A stretch of DNA of 64,000 bases, from assembly GCA_937959115.1 (NCBI GenBank), contig CALGAW010000045.1, forward strand, positions 1 through 64,000, written 5' to 3'. This DNA comes from an uncultured Saprospiraceae bacterium. GTDB lineage: Bacteria > Bacteroidota > Bacteroidia > Chitinophagales > Saprospiraceae. This document shows, in pieces, positions 8,301-18,000 of the stretch; the first letter of the stretch is position 1; the number at the start of each line of letters is the position of its first letter. Under the pieces are notes generated by a model. It searched no databases. It worked only from the letters and a program-made list of their open reading frames with translations, and was not told the DNA's origin. A program made the position numbers and the translations under genes.

Positions 8301-11300
8301 GTGTTCCTTGAATAATTATCCCATTATTAAGTTCAACAGAGTATACTTTATTTTTTATAGTAGTAGAACTTGTTCCATAATGATTATAATCTGAATTCCA
8401 GACACTAAAGTACAATCTGCCATTGTAGTCTTTCACTCCAAAAAGTCGTTCTCCTAAAGGAGCAAATTTCTCTGTTGAATGCATTGTATGCGGATCAAAT
8501 GGATCAAACGGAACCCCAACTTGATCACCTTTATCATCGTAGGTGTAAATTTCTCCAGTTTTCATATTTGTAGCATATAGCAGGTTATGCTCTTGATTAT
8601 ATGAAATATTACCTAGCGAGGCTGAATCGGTATTTGCAACATTTATCCATTCAGAACCACTGCTCAGAGAATTCTTGAGTAATCTTCCATTTTTACCATC
8701 GATCCGATAAATAGCTCCAAAACCTCCTGGAAAATAGTCATCATTATACACCGCAGATGCTGCTACAAACAGATCGCCCGTTTCCTCTTCATCTCTTGCA
8801 AGCCCAAACACACTTCCTAGCTTTGCTCTTGTCCAGTCACGGCCATGGTACATTGGAACATCCCAGTTTTGTTGGTGCTGCGCGGATTGCAAGTCATCTA
8901 GCAACGCGCCACCGAGGACATAATCATCTGGTGTAGGTGCTGCACAGGTGACAAAGGTCATTCCTATTTTTTGCATTGGTTCTGGAGAAAGCGGGCCTCC
9001 AGGCAAAGCATCCTGACATTGGCGCAATTCAAGACAGGTATTTGTTCCGGTTAAGGTTTCGTATCTCAACCCATTCTGATCTTCTACTATTGCAATGATC
9101 TTAAAATCTTTTTCATTGCCTAATGGATCGTGGCGTACGTTTAAGAACTGACGAATATTTTGGATTGGAAACGAGGGATTGTCAAAGGCTATAGTACAAC
9201 TACCACCGTTTGAAGATGTGACTTCGAACAGATGTTTCCCAGCAGGAAAACCATTGTATTTCCAGTTAAACGTACTTGTTGAGTTGGCATTCAATTCTAC
9301 TAGGAGATTATCGAACAAGAATGGTTTGAATGGATCTGATGAAATATTCAATCCATTGGTATTAAAGAAATTGGAAGTCGTTTGAGGGTTATCGTTCGCT
9401 AACAATACATTGAATAAGTTTTGAAATTCATACGCATTAAGTGTTGGTTCACAAATCGGTTCAAATTGACAATCACCTATGTTTAGACATTCTGTAACAC
9501 CTTCAATTTCCACTTCAATTGTACTTCCTGAATTATTAGGATCTGGAAGTCTTGCTTTGATAAAGAAGTTAAATCCATTACTAAAACTAAATTGCGTTGG
9601 AGCTTGGGTAAATTCGATGCAACATAGCTCTACAATATCATTAAAAAGGTGATTTCCTGGCAGATATAGCTGGAAATTACAAGACTCTCCGAGACTATTT
9701 TTTATTGTAGCTGTTAATACATTATCAGGATTTAAATCAATAAACTCCCACTCCATACCATCTGTCGAACTAAACCCAAATCCATCTGCAAATGCTGGAA
9801 AAAATTCAGGAATATCGACAGCATTACAGCTTAAATTAAGAGAAGTTGTCAGCAAAACTTGAGTTCCCTGTTTTCTGACCATACCACCTAAAAACTGCTC
9901 CAATCGAAAGGCTAACGGACATTTGCCACAGCTTTCATAGATCGCGAATTCTGCTTGTATTAGAAGTTCATCAGCGATTTGATTATTCATCTCTTCGCAT
10001 TGGATCACCTCAAACTCTTCTGTTGGCTCTGTGCAAAAGTTTATGTTGGGATTCGCATTCAACGAGTTACTTTGAAAAGCAATGGTTGGGAATCTTGGTA
10101 TTTTTTCTTCGTAATACTTCTTATTAAATTTACTACACGGTTGCGCTTGTTTAAAGTATTCAGAATTCAACGGAAGCAGGTTAGACTTCATAAATCCAAA
10201 ATCAAATGGATTAAAGACTTCATTAGAAAAACAGCCATTATAACACTGTTCCTCGATTGCATATTTTGCCTTGTGAATGTCCATTATCTTTTGCTTCGTG
10301 CTTAGATACATTCCCTTAAAAAGTTGCCATTCTAGATCACTGTTTATCAATCCATCTCCACAACTATTCCCTGGACAAACAGTAGGATCGAAATCAGGAC
10401 AACCAGCAGCTCTCTCTGCATTGGTCACCATGGATGCCCCATTCCCAAAATCAAGTAATGCATTGATAATGGCAAGATTAACTTGTGGCTTCATATCCTG
10501 ATTTGGATCAAAAGGAAGATCAAACCCATTCGTAAAATAAGGATCATTTAAGGTTGGATTTTTAATATCAAATAAGAAGTCTGTTGCCTTAAGATAGGAA
10601 TCAATTTCTCCTAGTGTATGATCAAAATCATAACTTGATTGAAACTCAATACAGTACTCGTAATAACAGTACTCTGGGTGATAGAAAACAAGTGCCTCGC
10701 GCCACGATTCTTGCCAATTATCAAGGAAATCAGCAACATTGAGCAGCCTTTTTGGGTAGACATAGTCCAACCCGTTTATAGTTATTACTGGGGTGTTCGG
10801 TAGAATAGGTGGTTCATACCCATTCCCATTATCTACGACTTGTATCAAGGATTCCTGCCCATCCTCATCCAAGTAATTTGTAGTCGAAGTAGCATTTGGA
10901 TTGTATGGATTTCGCCACGTAGCATCCCAATTCTGCCCTTTAGAAGACAGATAATTGTTCTCATTGAATAAAGATAAATCGTAACTACTTGGATCTATGA
11001 TTCCTGTTTGAGGGGTAATCGTAGAATCTGGCCCCAGCTGCCCGCCAGATGTATACAAACCATACTGACCAGAAGGACTGACATCACTGTACATCATATT
11101 AAGCGCCACTTCACAATCATAAGAGGTGGTATCACATTGTGCCAAACAGGCTTCCACAAGCGCTTCATACTCAGCAGTTGTGAAACAGGGAGCGCAATCA
11201 GGTCCTGAATAGTCTGTTGGATCCCCAAGTGCCTCTAGGCAAGACTCACAGGTAATAAAGCACCCCAATGTATCAACTCCCATCATTGCTTGCTCAAAAA

Positions 11301-13476
11301 AGTAGGCAGAATCAAGCAAACATTCGTTATGCTCAATAAATTCATCAGTATAATAGTCCAGCGCTGCTTGATTTAGTTTCAGCTTCTTGCTCAAAGAGTA
11401 GTTATTCGGTGCGAGTTGGGTCGCAATTAACCCATCGTTTGCTTGCCAGTTCTTTGTAAAGGTGCTGTCAGGATTTTGATTATTCGTCGAACAAGGTTGA
11501 TAATTTCCATTTAGAATATCTTCTAGGACATCACTTCGAATAATCGTATCGGTCACTGCTCCATTATCGACATCAAAACCGAGTAAATACTCTGCACCAC
11601 ATTCATCTTTTAAACTGATTTCAAGATCAAAGACACAATCGTAACAAATGGCTTGGTTTACAGTAACTATTGAAGAATCTGGGTATTGAATATCACCGCT
11701 ACATTCATAGTTATATTGCTTATCGTGAATGGTATAATTGAAATTATAGTAGCTTTCACTAGCAACGAGTAGTTCCCTTGAATGGGTAAGTGAACCTTCT
11801 TGGTAATCGATTACGTTTTCTGCCCCATCCGCTGGATTGTTATTAAGTAAATCAACCGTTATCTGGCTTGACTGAACAGACGACAGACTATCCACATTAC
11901 TAGGAGGTGTTCCTGATAATCCAGTTGCAATAACGCGTCCTTGCGGATTCATATAGGAGATGGAGATCTGCCCATTGGCATCAATCACCATGTTTTTCTT
12001 GTAGTGCTTGGATAATCCGACCTCACTACCGAAAAACCGGTCTAGTTCTTCTTGATGTGGTTTGCCATATAGGTATTTTGTTTCGTGGGTTGAACCGATT
12101 TGGTGGGTTGGTCCTACTCCACTCTGCGCTTTGACACGTCCTGTATTATCAGGCGTGTACATGATTTGAGTCAACGGAAAGCCTTCTGCATCTGGAAGAT
12201 AGGCTTGATGTCCAGTGTTGTCAGTATTCGCTGGTGAATAATAGTTTGAGGCTCCACTTATTGTGTTTAGCGGTTCGGCAGGTGTTTGGCAATTGGTACC
12301 GTCTAGATCAAAATCTAGTTTACTGTATGGTTCTTGATCACTGTTCAAGTTAAATCGTGGTTGGTACTCAATTTTTTGTGTATCAACTGGAACCGGCAAT
12401 ATCTGAACAGTTGGTCTTCCCTGATGATCATAAATCGTTTCGCCAACAATTATCTTGTCTTCAGAATTGAGTTTGCTGACGACTTGTCTGTTGCGCAAGC
12501 TTCCATCCGCATATCCAGCAACGGTTTTGCGTTTTCCGTTTTCGATGAAAGTGGTGGTTGCTTGCCAGTTCATTTGATCTTGGTGCGCTTGGACAAGGTA
12601 ATAATCTCCAAATGCTTGAACGTTAGTAAAAGGACCGTTTTCAGACCATGTACCTGAAACATCTTTGGTCATGTCATCCATGTGTTTTCCTACGCCTCTA
12701 ACGCGATAGAGCACGTAGCCACTTTCATAGAGAAGTGGGATGACATAGTTGTTTATGGCGGTGCTGATCCGAGTACTATTAAAGTCGAAGGCACGTTTGG
12801 GGATCTCAATGTTTGCAGGGCTCAGAAATCCACCAGTTCCGTCATAATCATTAATGTGCAACCACTCTAGATCGTAGTATTCTGCTCCATCTTGCGGTGT
12901 CCAAGTTACTTCTAGCTCGCAGCTACTGGCTATTGGTGTGTTGTTTAATCCTTGTGGCGACACCAGCGGATCGAACGCGTAGAACCGTTCTACTTCCATG
13001 TCTATTGTCAGTTCTGCATTGGTGATGGTGCCTGTTGTACTGACGATCTCTATTTCTATTTTGTGCGCATCGTCGATGGTGATGATGTCTCGATTTCTGT
13101 ATACACCAGAAGGTTGATACTCGATGCTGAGCGACGTATTAGAAATTGTATTAGCATCAAACACATTCGTTGCACTGTTATGAACATAGTAGGTTATATT
13201 CAGTGTTACAGATGTCTGATAGCTATTTGGTGTAAAGTTGAGGTTTTCTTCATCTATAGACAGGGCGATTGTATTCTTTACCCCTTTGTTTCTAAAGCTA
13301 CTTTGCCAACCGCCATTTGCCATATCATTGTACTTATCGTCTGCACAATTGATGGTATTTCCAGCCGCAATATTACTTCCTTCTATTCGGCAATTAAAGG
13401 GTTCTTTCCCAGCGAAGCAGATGGTGGGTAAACATCCTAAAAAGAAAAAGATTATAACTAGTTTAATTGTTCTCAT
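2311..13476 (-). CDS. Giant Rhs polymorphic toxin with Hint protease and C-terminal nuclease-like toxin
   Basis: This 3721-residue secreted protein opens with a signal peptide ending near residue 22 (TICFAG). Approximate order: Fn3-like and strand-rich N-terminus; a Bacteroidota Rhs-leader region near 290-380 (GSLRNRQVVSKLNSEDK); a Cys-rich region 590-1500; a first beta-propeller-like stretch 1535-1875; YD repeats near 1960; a Ycf48/BNR-like stretch 2050-2625 with repeated DGGxxW motifs; more YD repeats; and the Rhs core end 3260-3345 (FNGQEQDTEW, SVDPLSPEYPWNSPYAFAEN). A Hint domain spans 3444-3577, with catalytic-type Cys before FTEETVV, block-B TNEHPVF, and a VHN end. The last 142 residues are the toxin, with E3608, D3635 and D3644-I-K3646 in a PD-(D/E)xK-like arrangement. 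The start lies 11 bases after the upstream gene. No T9SS tail is present, so the export route is unclear. Toxin activity is inferred, not shown. Confidence 0.85.
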   Translation of the reverse strand: MRTIKLVIIFFFLGCLPTICFAGKEPFNCRIEGSNIAAGNTINCADDKYNDMANGGWQSSFRNKGVKNTIALSIDEENLNFTPNSYQTSVTLNITYYVHNSATNVFDANTISNTSLSIEYQPSGVYRNRDIITIDDAHKIEIEIVSTTGTITNAELTIDMEVERFYAFDPLVSPQGLNNTPIASSCELEVTWTPQDGAEYYDLEWLHINDYDGTGGFLSPANIEIPKRAFDFNSTRISTAINNYVIPLLYESGYVLYRVRGVGKHMDDMTKDVSGTWSENGPFTNVQAFGDYYLVQAHQDQMNWQATTTFIENGKRKTVAGYADGSLRNRQVVSKLNSEDKIIVGETIYDHQGRPTVQILPVPVDTQKIEYQPRFNLNSDQEPYSKLDFDLDGTNCQTPAEPLNTISGASNYYSPANTDNTGHQAYLPDAEGFPLTQIMYTPDNTGRVKAQSGVGPTHQIGSTHETKYLYGKPHQEELDRFFGSEVGLSKHYKKNMVIDANGQISISYMNPQGRVIATGLSGTPPSNVDSLSSVQSSQITVDLLNNNPADGAENVIDYQEGSLTHSRELLVASESYYNFNYTIHDKQYNYECSGDIQYPDSSIVTVNQAICYDCVFDLEISLKDECGAEYLLGFDVDNGAVTDTIIRSDVLEDILNGNYQPCSTNNQNPDSTFTKNWQANDGLIATQLAPNNYSLSKKLKLNQAALDYYTDEFIEHNECLLDSAYFFEQAMMGVDTLGCFITCESCLEALGDPTDYSGPDCAPCFTTAEYEALVEACLAQCDTTSYDCEVALNMMYSDVSPSGQYGLYTSGGQLGPDSTITPQTGIIDPSSYDLSLFNENNYLSSKGQNWDATWRNPYNPNATSTTNYLDEDGQESLIQVVDNGNGYEPPILPNTPVITINGLDYVYPKRLLNVADFLDNWQESWREALVFYHPEYCYYEYCIEFQSSYDFDHTLGEIDSYLKATDFLFDIKNPTLNDPYFTNGFDLPFDPNQDMKPQVNLAIINALLDFGNGASMVTNAERAAGCPDFDPTVCPGNSCGDGLINSDLEWQLFKGMYLSTKQKIMDIHKAKYAIEEQCYNGCFSNEVFNPFDFGFMKSNLLPLNSEYFKQAQPCSKFNKKYYEEKIPRFPTIAFQSNSLNANPNINFCTEPTEEFEVIQCEEMNNQIADELLIQAEFAIYESCGKCPLAFRLEQFLGGMVRKQGTQVLLTTSLNLSCNAVDIPEFFPAFADGFGFSSTDGMEWEFIDLNPDNVLTATIKNSLGESCNFQLYLPGNHLFNDIVELCCIEFTQAPTQFSFSNGFNFFIKARLPDPNNSGSTIEVEIEGVTECLNIGDCQFEPICEPTLNAYEFQNLFNVLLANDNPQTTSNFFNTNGLNISSDPFKPFLFDNLLVELNANSTSTFNWKYNGFPAGKHLFEVTSSNGGSCTIAFDNPSFPIQNIRQFLNVRHDPLGNEKDFKIIAIVEDQNGLRYETLTGTNTCLELRQCQDALPGGPLSPEPMQKIGMTFVTCAAPTPDDYVLGGALLDDLQSAQHQQNWDVPMYHGRDWTRAKLGSVFGLARDEEETGDLFVAASAVYNDDYFPGGFGAIYRIDGKNGRLLKNSLSSGSEWINVANTDSASLGNISYNQEHNLLYATNMKTGEIYTYDDKGDQVGVPFDPFDPHTMHSTEKFAPLGERLFGVKDYNGRLYFSVWNSDYNHYGTSSTTIKNKVYSVELNNGIIIQGTLVEEIEIDYYDPNDPRKFSSPVADITFSPNGKMILGERTMGGPDTSFAHIARVLVYEQAGGSWQKAQTNHFSGEMAEGHNACGGVAWHDDGYILALADGIKFDPSIPEFVYGISVIPEAGNSFQNVNSSNYYTDLDGFKTHYCKGRFGDVLYVNTLPESAPGNSGFCDPLVIEGINVEDDCVKNLLELAGVNARNHYEAYLADIRKGFQEDYIRKCLNVYEEFGVTYQDAEHHFTLYYYDQAGNLVRTVPPEGVEKITDLNTIDQIQQDRSNDVRTIFTDHSYTTTYKYNSLNQLVAQTTPDHEDIELFDLEDRNNGILSGNVWDTEFISRDKGIAFGELNGKTRIFSTSDGGENWSVLDRMIEEINALEFIDFDNAYAVGANGLIAYSSARGINWKQISSPTNSNLVGLHFISNLNGRVYNDTGDIWHTVNAGQSWMKLTTIPLKGGKLSKIHFGTDQKGFAVSTNGLSFYSDDAGETWTQGNTPLPNLPLNGVFRDGSDPLFGYAVGLAGQVIKTIDGGANWILDTNAVSTSAQLNSVYFDGQIGLIVGQNGFSMISSDQGNTWSILITNTQNNIHDVIIHNNQAVAVGENALKLDANLSSGQFTWYSSTIGSQPITFNDIDHNGSNSNIGTLIGGTQGTIYQNNASNGWNQYALYFNKIRDAQMVTAQTGYAVGDDGTVIKTIDFGESWRVLVTPISSIIRSVHFIDVSTGFIVGSLGQCYKTENGGSTWTAITLTGPPDADYFDIDFDGSCGLVVGRSASTGGILLTTGDKGTTWNNISSSLAAVGLNAGLRAVDIVNMEHAVVGGDGGEKAIVKTPNTVPNITNVSHSSNSNIILDIAFRDFKTGFAACVNGVLLKTENEGANWTQIPVGTTASLIDLELVDDYVGYISGNNKQVKYLFDLDNFSTQFYYDRLGRLVVSQNAKQYNKSTTTYSYTLYDERGRITEVGEIAAVDPIEDCYNGKRLDDAIFANWIHTGTTSGTVSLPQRRTEVTRTYYDRVQIGLPITQDHLRNRVVSTSYEEVNDDDDATYDYATHYSYDIHGNVNVLLQDQPKLSVFNQQFKKTEYRYDLISGSVLEVAFQPEEPDQFYHRYEYDADNRLTNVLTSKDKVIWEEDAKYFYYQHGPLARMELGHNKVQGMDYAYTIQGWIKGVNSNTLDQTRDIGKDGQSILNKMIPEDEMGYTLGYFAGDYSAINSPQGITHFEATTANSELDVASPNLYNGNIRQMVTGIRQFMQGTDPSPNAMAYTYDQLHRIKSATAHQDVNAVNNNTWSTSGTELVDYASEYTYDANGNLKTLNRSGFDNPGIHDENMDSLSYIYLNKANGYHKNTNKLAAVKDRGNNSDPTAYNDFKGSHYFSSDTTSLNNYQYDAIGNLIEDKEEGISDIEWTVYGKVKRVEKTNGDIIEFDYDPAGNRIRKATPLGTTHYVRDASGNMMATYKETPTNDSLHWQSAMLYGSSRLGTYEADTLLFPSAVSLAKHHTFLGKKRFELSNHLGNVLVTVSDRKIGVDDGSGQVAYYEAEVLSASDYYPFGFSMPGRSFDQGKYRFGFNGQEQDTEWRGGQAVIFKFRVHDPRIAKFLSVDPLSPEYPWNSPYAFAENRVIQGIDLEGAEYESKFDVQILGYEDAVKVRTSKENEMAVGVLAGFSPAGPLIDAYDLGKAYNKGDKWGMFFGVAAFAPGGDLLKYGRKLWKSSDEIAETSGAAKQFANKSKFCGCFTEETVVHTDSGYVKISEIEVGDFVWAFDQENNEYKLKEVLERIELKWHEVYEIYVKGEVLRVTNEHPVFVANKWKKVQDLLVGDSLQMYDGLKLEIDSINITQGNFQVFNFEVKDLHNYFVGYKKILVHNGNPCDFMSEANFQKFAFDPDTRKISPGSINEVKVGLAAQREGLIPKLTDRGPKNTGTDLVAGNVKVDIKEPRADYLTNNKQLLGLKGSLASDKNLMIIFDPTNVTDKEIMNILERAEKGGIDISRIKWPSRESIKPLKVGDKTY

Positions 13477-13487
13477 GGTGGTGGTGC

Positions 13488-14201
13488 TTATTCTAGTGAT
13501 TGTTTAAGGGTATACTCTTCAAATTTGGGGTTACATTCAAATCGTTGATCTGGGTTTTTCACAAGAAAATTATTGTACGTAAAGCAATGCTCAGGGAAAT
13601 CAGGCGTACGATTATAATCATCAATTTTAATCTTCATTTTTGGCTGAATCGTGGTTGACGAATCTTCGAAACCTTCCGTTTCCTTGAAAAACAACGTGAT
13701 TTCTTTCAATACAAAGCTTTCCTTGTTAAAAATAAATTTCAATTTTTCATACTCACTTCCTTCTGGCCAAAGGAAATATCCTGCAAGCGCGTTGCTTTCA
13801 TCAATAAATTCATGTTTAGAACAATATTTCAAAGCGTTCTTTACGGGGTCTAATACTTTTTCTTGTTGATCACCCATTTCAGCGTAAGCAGCACCGAGAA
13901 TAAAGATAACTCGAGATTCATGGTCTACTGAGAGCGTGTAGTCTTTGTTTCTGATGATCTCTAATTCACCAATTTCTTGGTAATGTTCAATGCCATTTTT
14001 ATACATTTTCCCATTCGTTGAATAAAACACGTTGTTATTATCATAAGACTTAAACACTTCGTAGGAAACGTTTAGGCTGTAGCGTTCTTCATCAAATTGA
14101 TTGTTCACTTTAATAAGATCTTCTTCTAAATTTTGCCCTATGGCAAAAGACCAGTGTAACAAACTGAAGACAAATAGCAATAGGTTTGAATATTGTTTCA
14201 T
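13488..14201 (-). CDS. Secreted/periplasmic protein of the Rhs operon, unknown function
   Basis: The protein has 237 residues with a clear signal peptide (about residues 1-22, ending FAIGQ) and no further membrane segment. The remainder alternates short strands with charged turns (SYEVFKSYDNN, GKMYKNGIEHYQEIGELEII), giving a general resemblance to LolA/LolB-like lipid-carrier folds; this resemblance is weak. It sits 8 bases downstream of the Rhs-tail gene at 14210 and 11 bases upstream of the giant Rhs toxin, so it is certainly co-transcribed. Its position suggests a periplasmic helper for folding or export of the Rhs proteins. I recognise no catalytic motif. Confidence 0.7.
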   Translation of the reverse strand: MKQYSNLLLFVFSLLHWSFAIGQNLEEDLIKVNNQFDEERYSLNVSYEVFKSYDNNNVFYSTNGKMYKNGIEHYQEIGELEIIRNKDYTLSVDHESRVIFILGAAYAEMGDQQEKVLDPVKNALKYCSKHEFIDESNALAGYFLWPEGSEYEKLKFIFNKESFVLKEITLFFKETEGFEDSSTTIQPKMKIKIDDYNRTPDFPEHCFTYNNFLVKNPDQRFECNPKFEEYTLKQSLE

Positions 14202-14209
14202 AGTCTCTA

Positions 14210-15049
14210 TTATTCTTTGTGAATATTGCTTGAAGATTCTTGTATTGTCTTACGGCCTCTTTCCGTTTCTTTTTCGATTCGAATTAAAGCTCCTTCCTCA
14301 TCATATTCATAAAAAGTTGCATAGTTTCGTTCATCCAATTCTGCAAGTAATCTTAGGTTGATGGGATCGTAAACGAATGATTTCATGGTGGCTTTGAATG
14401 GATGAATTCTGATATCATCAAAAAAGACTTCACCTGATCCGTTATTTTTAAGGGTGATTGAAATATCACTTGCTCCAGCAGGCACTAGAAACTCCTGCTC
14501 CACTCGTTGCCATCCGTCTATAATCTCTTTGTTTCCCTTGAAGCTTTGAGTTGATCCACCACCAGAAAAACTTACTTGAATTTCAGGATCATCATAGGTA
14601 AGTGCTCCAATCGAGTTGCCTTCTTTTACCCAAGCGCTTAAGACGTATGTCTCACCAGGAATTGGAGAGAAGGATTCAATACATTGTTCTGGATCAAGAG
14701 AACAATCACTTACGTAAAAACTCCAATATACTGAGTTATTTAACGTCCCATTCTGAGTGTACGTCCTAATATTTAGATAATAACTACCATTGTTTAAAAA
14801 CTGATAATTTGTGTACGGAACTTGTGTTTGATATGCAGGTATTAGCGGACTATTTGCATAGAAAAATTCCCATTCATAATAGCCACCTTGAACCCCAGAT
14901 AAGGGTGCATCAAATTGGATGTTATCCTTGAGGCAAAAATTTGCAAAGTAAGATTCTGCAAAAGAATTAAACTGACTCATACCGCTTTGATAAAACAGCA
15001 AGAAGGTAATCAGAATTAAAATCTTGGGGTATAGATATCGTTCTTTCAT
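14210..15049 (-). CDS. Secreted protein with galactose-binding-like domain and Rhs-type tail
   Basis: The protein has 279 residues and an N-terminal signal peptide ending near SGMSQF. Residues of about 30-120 are strand-rich and PKD-like. Residues 125-220 resemble a carbohydrate-binding jelly roll (GETYVLSAWVKEG, GWQRVEQEFLVPAG, EVFFDDIRIHP). The C-terminal 60 residues are an Rhs-like tail (KSFVYDPINLRLLAELDERN, ATFYEYDEEGALIRIEKETE). That tail motif usually ends very large Rhs proteins in Bacteroidota, so this gene looks like the detached C-terminal part of the TcB-like protein encoded 7 bases upstream. Having its own signal peptide, it is a genuine separate gene rather than a frameshift product. 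The ligand is unknown. Confidence 0.75.
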   Translation of the reverse strand: MKERYLYPKILILITFLLFYQSGMSQFNSFAESYFANFCLKDNIQFDAPLSGVQGGYYEWEFFYANSPLIPAYQTQVPYTNYQFLNNGSYYLNIRTYTQNGTLNNSVYWSFYVSDCSLDPEQCIESFSPIPGETYVLSAWVKEGNSIGALTYDDPEIQVSFSGGGSTQSFKGNKEIIDGWQRVEQEFLVPAGASDISITLKNNGSGEVFFDDIRIHPFKATMKSFVYDPINLRLLAELDERNYATFYEYDEEGALIRIEKETERGRKTIQESSSNIHKE

Positions 15050-15056
15050 TTTAATT

Positions 15057-18000
15057 CTATTTTAGTTGTTTAGTTAGGGTTATAGATTGTCCGGCGGGTA
15101 CTTTCAAGCTCCTTCTTCCTGTATGTGATTCATCTTCACTTATATTATTCCCATTAGGATTAATTTGTGTTTCATAGCTAAAATGATCGTCTTTACAATC
15201 CTCGTAATCGTAATCCTCAAAGCCATCAAAACCAATTTCTTTGTATTGGGCATTTCCAGAAACTGCAAGGGGCAATGTATTGCTATAGCCATAAGTAGCA
15301 GAGGAATATCGCCCTAGTGCATCTTTATTTTCTAATTCAAACCCATATGGGCTAACAATGGAAATCTCACTTGTATAAGTCCAATGATCATCTTTATTTA
15401 TTGCTTGAGTCCAATATTTCAGGCTAGTATTATTCGGATCAGTTCTAAGTTCCCAAAAAGGATTGAAGTCAGTAAAAGTACCATCTTTTCTAATGTTTAG
15501 ATTTTCATTTTTTCGATGTTGCGTTCTACTAGTAAGATGCAAATAGGATTTTTTAGGTTTCCAATTGCCTTTTAACCCTAGGACATAAGGGTTGTATTTT
15601 GAAGAATCAGCTATAATGTTACAATTACAGAATACATTCCAGTTTTCCTCCAATTCAACTGCTTGAGCATCTAATACTTTGTTGAACGCAATCCTGTCAA
15701 AGGCACCATCATTATCTAAATCTTCTAAAGGATTCATTTTGGATAAAACGCTTGCAATAGGCGTACTCGCCATATTGGTTCTACCCGATCGCAGCACCTT
15801 TACTTTCGTATTGTAAAGATTTATAGTATTCCCATTTCTGTCTTGCGCCCTAATACCGTTGCTCATATCAGTTATCCAGGCTTCCTGAGCATTAGAACCA
15901 TCATCAACAAGTACATAATCTCCAGGCACAAGTTGGAATCCAGCTGAAGTATTCGGATTAAATTCAAACTCCATCCCTTGATTTTTGTAGGCTTGTCCGA
16001 TTCCTTTATCATAAGCCCAATGGCCTGGATAGGTAAAGCTAAAGACGTCATCGTCATGCTCATTAACTGTTTCTGTGACTAGGACTTCTCCGGTTTCAGC
16101 ATCCCAAGCCAAATTCTTAGTAGAGACCACAGACCCCAGATCACTAGCAATCACTTCATCCAAAATCCCATATCGGTTGATGACTTTTGTCGTAGTTGCT
16201 GATCTGAACCGCGTCCTTTCTTCTGTAATAGAAGGCAGGATGATCGGCAGCGTAATCGGAAGGAGTCCGAGTAAAAAGGCATCTAGATTCCCGTTAAGGG
16301 TTCCACCTATGCTACTTGTTTTAGATTGACGCATATCCACTACAAAGTCATAATCCACCCCTATTGTTTGTTTAAGCGGCTGTCCTTGCGGGTTAATTGT
16401 TACAACCTCATTGTCAAGTACAGTGGTTGTCAGATTGCTTAAATCATTGTTTGCATACGGATCATTGATCGGTGTTTGCTTCGTTTTATACCGATATTCA
16501 ACATAGGAAATTGGAAATCGCTTATCTTCCTGATAAACACTGTTTCGTTTTGGTTTTCCGTGCATATCATTCAGCTCTATCACATGACCTTGTGTCGCCG
16601 TCATGTAATCAAAGTTATTGACTTTAAGAAGCTTGAATACAGGATTTTGTCGTTTCCTTATAGGTACTAAATCCGTATGTTTACTGACTGTAGGAAAGTC
16701 TTTTGCAGTATAAAATGTATTGACAACTCTTCCTGTAGCGTTGACTGTAACATCTTGTCTTGGCAAGTTTCTAATCGTAACAGTACTGTAGCCAACTGAA
16801 GCACCTGGATAGAAAGATTCTCCAATCGGTTTTTCCATAAAATAGCGTTTGTTTGGTGCTAAAAACCGTTTTTCTTCTACAAAAATTGGTGATCGAAACG
16901 GATTTTCATCTCCCCCAATAATCGGTTCCCACGAAGCAACCCCACTACTGATTTTCTCTCCTCTAGGGTTTATGGTCGTGTAGTCATACACTTGCCCATA
17001 GTTGCTTGTTTCGTTAGTGGGCTCATCAGAAATCGCCTTCCAAGCATCCGTCATGAGGATTTTGTGTACTCTGGAGCCACCACCCTTTTTGTTTTGATCT
17101 GGTGTATAGAGTCGAATCCAGGATTTATCTGGCTCATAGGTTTTAGCCATCCCTTCTTTACGCATTTCGTCATTTATACCAGTGAGCAGCTTCGATCCTT
17201 CTTTCATCATGTTCGCTAAGGCGGAGAACACTTGTAATATTTCTGGATCATCAGCATCGGCTAATCCACTTGCGAGTCTAGGCAGATTTATCTGTGTATA
17301 GTTCCAAGCCGCTTGGGCTATTGGTTGGGCCTTATCGCCTGGCACTCGAATTTTGTCATCAATGGGGTTCGCCTTCACTTTCACAAATCCGTACTCCACT
17401 TTTCCTGTTGTCGAGTTTGAAAAAGGAACAGCTCCAACTTCATCAATTTTACAATATCCGGGAACATATTCATGTGCATTGGCTGAACCACGTGCTAAAT
17501 TGACCAAAAATTTAAAGTACAGGTAGTCTATGTCCTTCCCATTTTGCTCTTTCAAGTAATGTTGCTTTATGTAACGATCAGCCTCAGCAACGGATAATGG
17601 TTCTTCTAGCGGGAAATAGATATAATTGAATGGCTTGTAAGCACCTGTTATTCCATCAAAAAGACTGGATGTAAAACTCGAAACGGAGGAAGCAAGGTTT
17701 TTACTTGTTCCTGCCACTTTAAACATTTGCATCGCTTGCTTATCTTGCACATAGGCGTAATCATCTGCTTCGTAGTTCACTTTAATCTCACCTCCAGACG
17801 GAAGGCTAATCGTAGAAAGATTCCATGCAGCTGCATACACATCTGCTTCAGAGCGATCTACTGTTGCATCGTAATTGGGATGATTTGAATCAATTTTCTT
17901 TTGAGAGGTATAGGGAAACTCTGCTGTTGACAAGGGTGAATTGAGGTCATCACAAGCAGCAGATGCCTTATTTTCCATGTAATTCCCCCATCGGTCATAT

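Noticed and set aside
2333-13507. Many plus-strand open frames inside the giant Rhs gene
   Set aside because: They are antisense shadows of a long real gene, with low-complexity Phe/Ser/Ile-rich translations and no domains.
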